Shown piece after piece: positions 21,042 through 29,870 of a stretch of DNA of 64,000 bases (its first letter is position 1; each line of letters opens with the position of its first letter). The stretch comes from CAVQNQ01 sp963714205. GTDB taxonomy: Bacteria > Acidobacteriota > Terriglobia > Bryobacterales > Bryobacteraceae. The notes beneath the pieces are model-generated. The model did no database searches and was not told where the DNA came from. It worked only from the letters and a program-made list of their open reading frames with translations. Position numbers and translations under genes: made by a program. The stretch lies in contig CAVQNQ010000002.1 in NCBI GenBank assembly GCA_963714205.1, positions 1,426,001-1,490,000 on the forward strand, read 5' to 3'.

Positions 21042-21898
21042 GCCCGGCCTCCTCGGCGCGCGGCGGGGCTGCGCGCTTCCGCGCTCGCGGTGGCTTGGCC
21101 GTAAATGGCGTGCCCCGCGCCCGAAAGCATGAACTTCGACGCTTGCGCCAGCAGCAAATCGAAATCCGCGCCCTTCGCCGCCGTGATACTGAAAATCAGC
21201 CCCGTGCTCTTGCCGCTCGAATCTGTGATGGTAGCCGTCCCCACACAGCTGGACGAAAGGGAATAGGTTCCCGTGGCGATAATCGTGCCCACCGCCGCGG
21301 ATGGCGACGTGAGGTTAGCCGTAACGTTGCCTTGCCCGTCGAATTGCAGCAGTCCGGTTGAATCTGCGATACCGTTGACGGCACCGCCGGAAAACGTATA
21401 CCCGGTGGCGTTAAAGGCGTACACGCCCGTGAGCATGCTTGCCGAACAGCCGGTGGGCTGCGTGTTGCCGCCGCCCGTGTAGGCGTAAGTAGAATCCGTT
21501 CCCGTAACCGCGAACGCCTTACCCTGGTTGTAAATTATCAGGTTGAGCGTAGCCGTATCACCGGAAGAAAGACTGATCGTTCCGGCGCAGTTGGCCTGCG
21601 CGCTATAAGTGCCGGAATAGGTGAGCGGCGATCCCAAGCTCTGAAGCGTATTGGCCGACATGGTCAGGGTTACTTTGCTCAATCCGTCGAAGACCGCCGA
21701 GCCGTTCGCCTGGAACACGTTGGAAAAGGCTCCTGACGCCGCCACCTGGCGGCCGGTCAAGCTGATGTCGTAAGTGCCGTTGAGCGACCCCGAGTTGCAG
21801 GTCCCTCCACCAATTTGGGGTTGCGCCGCGAGCGGCGCTCCGGCAAGGCAGAAAAGACAAAACAGCCAAGCGGTTTGTAAGACTATCCTCTCTCGCAT
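21038..21898 (-). CDS. Secreted beta-rich protein, paralogue of the downstream gene's N-terminal half
   Basis: A 286-aa protein with signal peptide (TAWLFCLFCLAGAPLAA) and the same two-module region as residues 20-265 of the neighbour at 19560-21041. Shared strings include QIGGGTC, SLNGTYDISLTGR, VFQANGSAVFDG and FDGQGN. It lacks the TIGR03437-type domain and ends in a short basic tail (EARSPAARRGGRA). The pair looks like a tandem duplication in which one copy gained or kept the C-terminal domain. Function unknown. It is first in a two-gene operon. Confidence 0.8.
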   Translation of the reverse strand: MRERIVLQTAWLFCLFCLAGAPLAAQPQIGGGTCNSGSLNGTYDISLTGRQVAASGAFSNVFQANGSAVFDGLSKVTLTMSANTLQSLGSPLTYSGTYSAQANCAGTISLSSGDTATLNLIIYNQGKAFAVTGTDSTYAYTGGGNTQPTGCSASMLTGVYAFNATGYTFSGGAVNGIADSTGLLQFDGQGNVTANLTSPSAAVGTIIATGTYSLSSSCVGTATITDSSGKSTGLIFSITAAKGADFDLLLAQASKFMLSGAGHAIYGQATASAEARSPAARRGGRA

Positions 21899-21991
21899 AA
21901 GCCTCGTGAGGACATCTTATGGCCCCTCGTCGCTTCAGTCAAGGATGCCATCGCGGAAGTGCGATGGAGCATACAGTTAGTCGGGCCCGCC

Positions 21992-23113
21992 TCAGGCCCC
22001 GCCCGGTTCGCGGCGGGCCACGCGCGAGATCGCATGCACCAGCCGGCGGTACGGGATGTCGTCGTACGTGTCGAAGCCCAGCCACTCGCCGTCGCGCCAG
22101 CTCGAATAACACCAGCGCGCCAGCAGCGCCAGTTGTTCCTGGCGTTCTCGCGCCGTGAGCTTGACCGCCGCCGCGCCGGCGAATGCCTCGCGCAGCTTGC
22201 GGTCGAGCGAGATGGTCTTGCCCTCCTCCACTTCGAAGCCGAAGCGCGCCAGCGGCCGCGGATAGCCGTCGCGCACGCACCACAACTCGACCGCGTCCGC
22301 GGCCAGCGAGCGCACAATGGCGACGCCGTTCAGGCGGTCGAGATCGCGCGCCAGTTCGTCGCGCAGCTTGAGCACTTCCTGCACTTTCTCGAAGCGCTTG
22401 TGCAGGCGCGCAGCCTCCTCGAAGGCCATCTCGTCGCTCAGGCGGTCGCGCGAATGGGCGATGGCGTCCAGCACAGAGCGGCCCCCGGTCGCCAGGAACT
22501 CCGTCACGCGGGCCACTTCGTGGGCGTACTCCTCCGCGCTCACCGCCTGCTGGCAAGGACGCAGGCACATGGCCATCTCGCCGTAGATACATCCCGGATG
22601 TTCCGGCGAAGGCGCCAGGTCTTCTTGGCAGCGGCGCATTTGAAACAAGTCCAGAAACTGCTGTTCGAAACGCTCGGCGGAAGCGCGCGCGCGGAACGGC
22701 CCGAAATAGAAGCCCCCGCGCGTCAGGTGAGTGGTGATGCGGCTGCGCGGGAACTCGTTCTCCAGGACGATCCGCACGTACGGCGGCATGCGCAGCTTGA
22801 GCATCTCGAGATAAGTCTCCGGAAAGTGCCGCCGCGCCTCCTCGTACAGCACCAGGCTCGATTCCAGCGCCGATCCCGTGAAGCGATACTCGATGCGCCG
22901 CGCGGTGTGGCGCAGGTTGAGCAGCTTCGAGGGCCGCTCGCGCGGTTTCAACAGGCGCAGCAGCCGCCGCCGCAGCAGCGCAGTCTTAGAAAGGTAGGGA
23001 GGCCCCTCGGCGGGCCACAGCAGAAAAACCGCGGGGAGATTGGGCAGGGCTTCCAGGGCCGCATCCAGCGCCGCCAGATCTTCGCCTACCTCGATAACCG
23101 TCACGCGGCTCAC
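21992..23113 (-). CDS. UvrC-like protein lacking the C-terminal nuclease domain
   Basis: A 373-aa protein related to the N-terminal half of excinuclease subunit UvrC. The first ~90 residues look like a GIY-YIG-type domain (AVFLLWPAEGPPYLSKTALL, then RRRLLRLL), in which the classic GIY/YIG tyrosines are not obvious. A Cys-containing segment (CIYGEMAMCLRPC) resembles the UvrC linker, and a UVR motif follows (FEEAARLHKRFEKVQEV). The RNase H-like nuclease and helix-hairpin-helix of true UvrC are missing. It may be a Cho-like or regulatory repair protein. It lies 14 bases after thrS. GTG 23113 was used; GTG 23104 has the better-spaced ribosome site. Confidence 0.7.
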   Translation of the reverse strand: MSRVTVIEVGEDLAALDAALEALPNLPAVFLLWPAEGPPYLSKTALLRRRLLRLLKPRERPSKLLNLRHTARRIEYRFTGSALESSLVLYEEARRHFPETYLEMLKLRMPPYVRIVLENEFPRSRITTHLTRGGFYFGPFRARASAERFEQQFLDLFQMRRCQEDLAPSPEHPGCIYGEMAMCLRPCQQAVSAEEYAHEVARVTEFLATGGRSVLDAIAHSRDRLSDEMAFEEAARLHKRFEKVQEVLKLRDELARDLDRLNGVAIVRSLAADAVELWCVRDGYPRPLARFGFEVEEGKTISLDRKLREAFAGAAAVKLTARERQEQLALLARWCYSSWRDGEWLGFDTYDDIPYRRLVHAISRVARREPGGA

Positions 23114-23127
23114 CCCCGGCCGCGATC

Positions 23128-25062
23128 TTACTCCGAAACCGCCTTGCTCTCGATCAGCCCGCGAATTTGCGCGATGAAATCCGCGAGGGGCCGGGCGCCC
23201 TGGTCGCCATGTTTGCGGTTGCGCACGGCCACCTGGCCGCTCTCCTGTTCGCGGCAGCCCACCACCAGCATGTACGGGATCTTCTGCAGCTGCGCCTCGC
23301 GAATCTTCAGGTTGACCTTCTCGCCGCGATCGTCCACCGTGGCGCGTATGCCGGCCTCCTCGAGCTGCTTCAAGACGGCGCGGGCGTATTCGGTCTGCTT
23401 GTCGGTGATGGGCAGCACGATGGCCTGCAGCGGCGCCAGCCACACCGGAAAGGCGCCCGCATAATGCTCGATCAGGATGCCGAAGAAGCGCTCGATGGAT
23501 CCGTACAGCGCGCGGTGAACCATCACCGGCTGGTGCTTCTGGCCGTCTTCGCCGATATATTCGAGCTCAAAGCGCGCCGGCAGATTGAAATCGAACTGCA
23601 CCGTGGAAAGCTGCCAGGGCCGCCCGATGGCATCTACTAACTTCACGTCTATCTTGGGTCCGTAGAACGCGGCTTCATCCGGGATCACCTTCACCTTCAT
23701 GGCCAGCCGCTCGGTCGCGCGCTTCAGCGCGTCCTCGGCCTGCTTCCACTGCTCCGCGCTGCCGGCGTACTTGCCGCTCGCGCCGCCATCCCAGGTGGAG
23801 AGCTCCGCTTCGTACTGGTTGAAGCCGTAAGTGGCCAGCGTGTCGATGGCGAATTGCAGGCACGCCACCACTTCGTCTTCGATCTGCGCGGGCGTGCAGA
23901 AAATGTGCGCATCATCCTGGGTGAACCCTCGCACGCGAAACAACCCGTTCAGTGTGCCGGAGCGCTCGTATCGATACACCGTTCCCAATTCGCCCAGGCG
24001 CACGGGTAAGTCCCGGTAACTGCGCTGCCGGTCCGCATAAATCAGGATATGGAACGGGCAGTTCATGGGCTTGATCTGGTATTCGGCATCGTCCAGCGGC
24101 ATGCGCGTGAACATGTTCTGCGCGTAGAAATTGGCGTGGCCGGAGGTCTTCCACAGGTCGAAACGCGCCACGTGCGGCGTGTAGACCAGCGAATAGCCCC
24201 GCTTCAGATACTGGTCGCGCATCCAGTCTTCGAGCTGTTTGCGGATGATGCCGCCCTTGGGATGAAAGAAGATCAGCCCGGGGCCAGCCAGTTCCTGGAT
24301 GCTGAAGAGATCCAGTTCCTTGCCGAGCTTGCGATGGTCGCGCTTCCTGGCTTCTTCGATCTGCTTGATGTATTCATCGAGCTCCTTCTGGGTAAAGAAG
24401 GCCGTCGCGTAAATGCGCTGTAACTGCTTGTTATGCTCGTTGCCCTTCCAATAGGCGCCGGCGATGGACAACAGCTTGAATGCCTTGATCTTGGAAGTGT
24501 CCGGCAGGTGCGGCCCGCGGCAGAAATCGATGAAGTGCGGTCCCAGCGTATATTCGGTGAAAACCTCGTCGGCGCGCTCCTCGATCAGCTCGCACTTCAT
24601 CCACGCATCCGAGTACTTGCGCAGCCCCTCTTCCTTGCGTGTCAAGACGCGCTCGTACGGGACGCCGCGCTTCTGGATCTCCCACATCTTCTTTTCGATC
24701 TTTTCGAGGTCCTCGGGCGTGAACGGCGTGGGGCGGTCGAAATCGTAATAGAAGCCGTTCTCGATGGGCGGTCCAATCCCCAGCTTCGTCTCGGGATACA
24801 ACTCGAGCACCGCGGCCGCCAGCAGATGGGCCGCCGAGTGCCGGTATACATACAGAGCCTCGGGATCCCCGGGGGTCAGAATCTGTACCGAAGCATCCTT
24901 TTCAATGGGCCGCGTGAGATCGTATAACTCCCCGTCGACCTTGGCGACGATAGCCGCGTTGGCCAGCCGCGGGCTCAGGGATTTAGCGATATCGATGGGC
25001 CGGGAACCCGCTTCGACCGGCCGCTTGCTCCCGTCGGGCAGGGTGATCTCGATCTGATTCAT
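23128..25062 (-). CDS. thrS: Threonyl-tRNA synthetase
   Basis: Charges tRNA-Thr. The 644-aa length matches the family. Order: TGS domain (about 1-62, IEITLPDGSKRPVEAGS), editing/SAD domain with HSAAHLLAAAVLELYP and CRGPHLP, class II catalytic core with MNCPFHILIY (zinc-binding Cys), motif 2 (YRYERSGTLNGLFRVRGFTQ) and motif 3 (HRALYGSIERFFGILIEHY), and the anticodon-binding domain (VWLAPLQAIVLPI). The ATG at 25062 has GAAGG seven bases upstream; a much longer in-frame extension is a shadow of the divergent sigma-factor gene. Confidence 0.98.
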   Translation of the reverse strand: MNQIEITLPDGSKRPVEAGSRPIDIAKSLSPRLANAAIVAKVDGELYDLTRPIEKDASVQILTPGDPEALYVYRHSAAHLLAAAVLELYPETKLGIGPPIENGFYYDFDRPTPFTPEDLEKIEKKMWEIQKRGVPYERVLTRKEEGLRKYSDAWMKCELIEERADEVFTEYTLGPHFIDFCRGPHLPDTSKIKAFKLLSIAGAYWKGNEHNKQLQRIYATAFFTQKELDEYIKQIEEARKRDHRKLGKELDLFSIQELAGPGLIFFHPKGGIIRKQLEDWMRDQYLKRGYSLVYTPHVARFDLWKTSGHANFYAQNMFTRMPLDDAEYQIKPMNCPFHILIYADRQRSYRDLPVRLGELGTVYRYERSGTLNGLFRVRGFTQDDAHIFCTPAQIEDEVVACLQFAIDTLATYGFNQYEAELSTWDGGASGKYAGSAEQWKQAEDALKRATERLAMKVKVIPDEAAFYGPKIDVKLVDAIGRPWQLSTVQFDFNLPARFELEYIGEDGQKHQPVMVHRALYGSIERFFGILIEHYAGAFPVWLAPLQAIVLPITDKQTEYARAVLKQLEEAGIRATVDDRGEKVNLKIREAQLQKIPYMLVVGCREQESGQVAVRNRKHGDQGARPLADFIAQIRGLIESKAVSE

Positions 25063-25106
25063 AGGGAAACCTTCAGCGTAGCACGTGCCGGTTTCGGGGG
25101 TTGCGC

Positions 25107-25112
25107 TATCAT
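25107..25112 (+). promoter_or_regulatory. Candidate -10 element of the sigma factor gene
   Basis: TATCAT lies 13 bases before the ATG at 25126, inside the 63-base divergent gap between thrS and the sigma factor gene. Confidence 0.35.
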
Positions 25113-25125
25113 TAGGGACAGATCC

Positions 25126-25746
25126 ATGCCCGTTTCCAGCCAGCCCGGCATTGATGAAGCCACGCTCGTGGCCCAGTCGCGTACAGGCGACGATCGCGCC
25201 TTCGGGGAGCTCGTCCGGCGTTACGAAGGCAAGATCTTCCGGCTCGCGCAACACGTCACCCAGAACCGCGAAGATGCCGAGGACGTGCTCCAGGAAACCT
25301 TCATGAAAGCCTACGAGCACCTCGATCAGTTCCAGGGCAACTCGAAATTCTACACCTGGATTGTGCGCATCGCCGTCAACCAGGCGCTCATGAAGCTGCG
25401 CCGCCGGAAGACCGATAAGTCGGTCTCGCTCGACGAAACCATCGATACCGGCGAGGATACCATCGTGCGGGAGATCGCCGCGTGGGACGAAGATCCCGAG
25501 CGGCGCTTCTCGCGCGAGGAGCTCGGCGGCATCCTGGATAACGCGATACAGAGCCTGGATACGCCCTACCGCTCGGTCTTCATGCTGAGGGACATCGACG
25601 AGCTCTCCACCGAGGAGACCGCCGACGCCCTGGGCCTCTCCATTCCCGCCGTCAAAAGCCGGCTGCTGCGGGCCCGCCTGCAACTGCGCGAAAAGCTGAC
25701 GCGCTACTTCAAGCGCAAGGGGGACGACGCCTTTGCTTACATGTAA
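25126..25746 (+). CDS. ECF-type RNA polymerase sigma factor
   Basis: A 206-aa group 4 sigma factor. Region 2 includes AFGELVRRYEGKIFRLAQHV, the DAEDVLQETFMKAYEHLDQF core-binding/-10 segment and FYTWIVRIAVNQALMKLRRR. Region 4 includes the helix-turn-helix STEETADALGLSIPAVKSRL, which reads the -35 element. The long charged linker between them and the RpoE/SigW-like length are normal. The downstream gene, overlapping by 14 bases, encodes a zinc-finger anti-sigma factor, so activity is probably controlled by that partner. Confidence 0.95.
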   Translation: MPVSSQPGIDEATLVAQSRTGDDRAFGELVRRYEGKIFRLAQHVTQNREDAEDVLQETFMKAYEHLDQFQGNSKFYTWIVRIAVNQALMKLRRRKTDKSVSLDETIDTGEDTIVREIAAWDEDPERRFSREELGGILDNAIQSLDTPYRSVFMLRDIDELSTEETADALGLSIPAVKSRLLRARLQLREKLTRYFKRKGDDAFAYM

Positions 25747-25975
25747 GGACTTTCTGAGCGAGCTGAGCGATTACCTGGATGAAACTGTGGACGCCGAGGT
25801 TCGCGCCAAGCTGGAGCGGCACATCACGGAGTGCCCGAACTGCTGGGTAATCGCCGACACCACCCGGAAGACCATCCGCATTTACAAGGGGATGGAACCC
25901 TACCCCATTCCGGATGACGTGGAAGCCCGCCTCATGCACGCGCTCGAACGGAAGATGGCGGCCAAGCACCGCTAG
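25733..25975 (+). CDS. Zinc-finger anti-sigma factor (zf-HC2 / ZAS type)
   Basis: An 80-aa soluble protein with the HxxxCxxC zinc motif (RHITECPNCW) preceded by a short helix with Cys (LTCKDFLSELSDYLDE), the ZAS fold that clamps ECF sigma factors. There is no membrane segment, so it is cytoplasmic; a redox role through the Cys ligands is possible but inferred. The start is TTG 25733 inside the sigma gene, with AAGGGGGAC about 9 bases upstream. The 14-base overlap suggests coupled synthesis in a fixed ratio. Confidence 0.85.
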   Translation: MLTCKDFLSELSDYLDETVDAEVRAKLERHITECPNCWVIADTTRKTIRIYKGMEPYPIPDDVEARLMHALERKMAAKHR

Positions 25976-25991
25976 ACCGGGTCTCCCTGCT

Positions 25992-26858
25992 TCAAGCCGA
26001 TGCAGCGCGGTCCTGCGCTTCCATGAGATCGAGGAACGATTGCGCTTCGCCATACCCCGGCCGGAGCCTGAGCGCTTCCTTGAAATCGGCACGGGCCCGC
26101 GCGCGGTCGGGGGTGTTATAAAGCAGGTGATAGACCCCGGCGAAGAGATGGGCTTGCGCATCAAGCGGCCGCATGGCAACGATTCGCTCGGCGATTTCGG
26201 CCGCCCGATCGAACCAGCCGAGCTGATGATATTCCGCCGCCAGAAAATCGAGCCGCGAGGAATCCTGCGGATCCGCCGCGATCTCTTCGTTCAGAATCCC
26301 GATGTACCAGAGGTTTCTGCGCCGCCGCGTTTCGGGATCGGAGGCGAAATCGTGGTCGATCGAAATCGCGGTGCGCACCAGGCGCCCGCCTCCCGCGAGT
26401 ATCGACGCATCGATGGTCTCATGCACGCGTCCGCGATAGCGGTAGGACGGCCGGTTCGGGAAGAGACGCACGACGTAATCCGTTCTGGGGGCCTCCGCAC
26501 CCGGTTCGCGATTGCGGCGCCGAAAATAATATCCGGCGTTTTCGTCCCGCGCGGCGAGCTCCTGAATCAGCGGAACACTGGAAGCCTGGAGGATCTCGTC
26601 GGCATCCAGCACCATGATCCACCGGCCGCTCGCGCGCGCCAGCGCGTGGTTGCGGGCGGCGGCAAAATCGACGGCCGTGAAATCGAAGGCAGTCACATTC
26701 GCGCCGTGACTCGCCGCGATAGCGGCCGTGGCGTCGGTCGATCCGGTATCCACTACGATCAGTTCGGCGCCGAGCCCAGCCACCGAATCGAGGCACCGCC
26801 CGAGACCGCGCTCCTCGTCCTTTACGATCATGCAGAGGCTTAACGCTATGGCGCTCAT
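25992..26858 (-). CDS. Glycosyltransferase family 2 with C-terminal TPR-like tail
   Basis: A 288-aa inverting glycosyltransferase (GT-A fold). The N terminus ALSLCMIVKDEERGLGRCLD, the nucleotide-binding ELIVVDTGSTDAT and the metal-binding motif VLDADE are typical of the SunS/WaaE-like GT2 group. The C-terminal ~80 residues form a TPR-like helical pair (YHQLGWFDRAAEIAERIVAM, ADFKEALRLRPGYGEAQ). It starts six bases after the decarboxylase fusion ends, so the two are one operon. Acceptor unknown. Confidence 0.9.
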   Translation of the reverse strand: MSAIALSLCMIVKDEERGLGRCLDSVAGLGAELIVVDTGSTDATAAIAASHGANVTAFDFTAVDFAAARNHALARASGRWIMVLDADEILQASSVPLIQELAARDENAGYYFRRRNREPGAEAPRTDYVVRLFPNRPSYRYRGRVHETIDASILAGGGRLVRTAISIDHDFASDPETRRRRNLWYIGILNEEIAADPQDSSRLDFLAAEYHQLGWFDRAAEIAERIVAMRPLDAQAHLFAGVYHLLYNTPDRARARADFKEALRLRPGYGEAQSFLDLMEAQDRAASA

Positions 26859-26864
26859 CGCTTC

Positions 26865-29810
26865 CTACGCCCGCGCCTTATCGAGCAGCATCCGGCGCAC
26901 GGCGGCGAAAATCCGCTCCACCGCCGGCCACCGGTAGGCCCAGCGTTCGTCGGGCTCGGGCGGGTTCACTACCATGGTGGCATTGCTTTCGAACAACAGC
27001 ACATCGCCCGATGGGCTCAAGCCGAAATCGATGCCCGCATAGTCCAGGCCGAGCGTGCCTTGAATCCCTTCGAGCGCAGTCATGGCGCGCGGCCCCAGGA
27101 CGGCGGGCATGTTCTCGAGAAACTCCTCATCCTCGGCGCGATGCGCGGCGCTCTCGGCCATTTCGGCCGTGAAGTAGTGGATCTTCCAGTGGCTCGAAAT
27201 CGCCACGTGCAAAGGATACAGACCGCCGCCGATCGTCATGACCCGGTACTTGCGGACCTTGCCATCGGCGCCGCGGGAATCCAGATACTCGATGGCGGTC
27301 AGCGCGTCGCCCGGCAGCCCGGCCACGGCCACGGCCAGTTCGCCGGCGCGCTCCACGCGCACAAAATGACGGCCCGTGTGAAAGCCCGGTGTGCGCACTA
27401 GCAGCGGGAATTGCAATCCGTGGCGCGCCAGGGCGGTGGCGGCATCCGGCGCACTCAGCAGCTCGCGCGCCAGCGTGACCGTGGCCGGGGCAATCACCCC
27501 GGGAAGCCGCGCCAGCCGCTGGGCATTATCGGCGCGCCCCGTGGCCATCACCGCCGCGGGCGTGTTGAGCACCGGCGCGCCGCTGAGCGCCGCCAGCCGA
27601 TCGCGCGGCCGCCAGCGCCTCCCCGGCCAGATCGGCATCGCCGATGGCATTGAATATCAAGCTGTGCCGCGGCAGCGGCTGGGTGAAATCGTAAAATTCG
27701 GGCACCACCACGGTGGTCTCGAAAACACGATCGTCCAGCAGATTGCGCGTGGGGATGTTGCCGCCCACCGCCGAAACCAGCAGCAACAGCGGCACCGGAG
27801 GCCCCTCGCCGCGATACGGCAGCGTCAGGACCGCACGATGTTCGAAGCCTTCGCGGCGGTGCCAGGCCGCCCGCGAAGCGTCGCCCAATTCGGCCAGCAC
27901 GTACGCGAGCCCCTGGTGCGCCTCCGGGGAATCCGGAGCGCAGCGCAAGGCCGTTTCATAATGTTCGCGCGCCGGCCTCGAGCTCGCCGTTTTCGTAGAG
28001 CGCGTTGGCCAGGTTGACGTGGCTCATGGCATCGCCGGGATGGCGCGCCACGGCTTCGGCGTACGCGGTTCGCGCCGCGGTTCTGTAGCCCGTGCCGTAG
28101 AGCAGCGTTCCGAGGTTGTTGAGCGCCAGGCGGTCTGAAGGTGCGCGCGCCAAGACATCTAGATAGGCGTCCCGGGCCTCCCGCACGCGGCCTAGCTCGG
28201 CGAGCAGGCCGGCACGCTCGAGCCGCGGCGCTACCGCCTGGGGATCTTCCGCTATTTGCGCTTCGAGCTGTCGCAAGGCAGCCTCGCGAGCCAGGCGCGG
28301 CGGCCACTCGCCCGAGCCGCCGTTCGCCGGCGCGCTGCTGCTCGCCGCCCGGTCCCGCAACGCGCGGCCCAACGCCACGGTCCGCTCCAGCAGGGCGTCC
28401 AGGTCGGCTGCCTGGGTTCGGTGATTCACGATGGCCGCGCGAATCGCCAGCTTTCCGCCGATCACAGTGGTCGAGGGCGCGGCCACGCCGGATTCCTGCA
28501 GCTCCACCGCGATGCGCGCATTCACGCGGTGCGCCTCTCCCGCGCGGTAGCGGAAGCAGACGATGTTCAACTCGACCGGCGCCGCCAGCTCCAACTCGGG
28601 CGTCTGCGCGATGCGGCCGGCCAGATAACGGGCCAGCTCGCAGGTGCGCGCGATCGAGGCGCCCAACGCCTCCGCGCCGTATACCTTGAACGTGAACCAC
28701 GTCTTGAGCGCGCGAAATCCGCGTGAAAGATCAGGGCCGAGATCGCAGGGCCAGAGCGAGCCGGCAGCCAGCCCCTGCGCCTCCCGCCGCAAGTAAGGCG
28801 CCGAGGCGGCGAACGTTTGCCGATGCAACACGCCGTCGCGCACCAGCACGAAGCCGGCGTCGTAGGGAACCTGCCCCCACTTGTGAAAATCGAAGGCCAG
28901 CGAATCGGCGCGCTCGATGCCCTTCAGCCGCGGAGCCAGTTCCGGCGACAGCATGGCCAGCGCGCCGCACGCGCCATCCACGTGGAACCATAAACGCTCG
29001 GCGCGCGCCAGGTCCGCCAGCGACTCGAGATCGTCGATGGCGCCGGTGTCCACCGTTCCGGCGGTGCCCACGAGCAGAAACGGCGAAAAGCCCGCGCGGC
29101 GGTCCGCGTCAATGGCGGCGCGCAAAGCGCCCAGGTCGATGCGATATCGGCCATCCACGGCGATCCGGCGCAGCGCATCGCTGCCGATGCCGGCGATATC
29201 CAGGGCTTTCGCGACGCAGCCATGGACCGCCTCCGAAGCGTATGCCGCGAGGCGCCGGTCCCCCGCCCCCACACCCGCGCAGCGCGTATCAAATCCCAGT
29301 TCCGTATCCCGCGCCACCAGCACGCCCACCAGATTAGCCACGGAAGCGCCCGTCACGAAGATTCCCGTGGCGCTCTCCGGAAAACCAAACAGCTTTCGCA
29401 TCCATCCGGCGACCTGCCATTCAACTTCAATCGGAATGTGGTCGCGCCCTCCCAGGTTGGCGTTCAACCCGGCGGCCAGCAGTTTCCGCCACCATGCCCA
29501 CGGGCGTTCCTCCGCCGTGAACCCATCCCATGAACCCGGGATGCACGTTGCCCGCGGCAAAAGGCAGGATGTAGCGCATGAATTCTTCGTGAACCGCGGC
29601 CAGATCGGATGGGCCGGCGGGAAGCTCACCGCGGAAACGCTCGCGGACCTCCCGCGGAATCGGCTGCCACACCGGACGCTCGCGAATGCGTTCGATGTAA
29701 TCCACCATGTCGTCGAGCATGCGGTGCGCCTGGCGACGGAACGCGTCCCAGTCGGCCGGATCGAGCGTGGTGCGGCGGGCGGCATCGCCCTCGGGAAGTT
29801 GCGGGTCCAT
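26865..29810 (-). pseudogene. Decarboxylase-TPR-ATP-grasp fusion, broken by three frameshifts
   Basis: One gene read in four frames, about 980 aa when repaired. Part 1 (29810 to ~28370) is a group II PLP decarboxylase (aromatic amino acid/glutamate type): HPGFMGWVHGGG, ANLGGRDHIPIEVE, WFHVDGACGA and the PLP lysine in FDFHKWGQVPYD. Part 2 (~28300-27840) is TPR repeats, joined to part 1 without any frame change. Part 3 (~27780-26865) is ATP-grasp-like (PVLNTPAAVMATGRADNAQR, LDYAGIDFGLSPSGDVLLFE). Shifts lie near 29483 (extra A in AAA, coding strand), ~27970 and ~27605 (one extra base in GC runs). Each is repaired by removing one base. These may be sequencing errors. The product may be an amine-forming enzyme tied to an amide ligase, which is inference. 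Confidence 0.8.
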
Positions 29811-29817
29811 TTACTCA

Positions 29818-29823
29818 ATAGTA
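29818..29823 (-). promoter_or_regulatory. Candidate -10 element of the decarboxylase fusion
   Basis: TACTAT on the minus strand ends seven bases before the ATG at 29810. It shares a 60-base divergent gap with the agmatine deiminase promoter. Confidence 0.35.
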
Positions 29824-29856
29824 ACTGCCGGGTAAACCAAAGCGTGCCCCACCGAT

Positions 29857-29862
29857 TATCCT
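29857..29862 (+). promoter_or_regulatory. Candidate -10 element of agmatine deiminase
   Basis: TATCCT ends eight bases before the ATG at 29871. No clear -35 was seen. Confidence 0.25.
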
Positions 29863-29870
29863 AGCTACTG

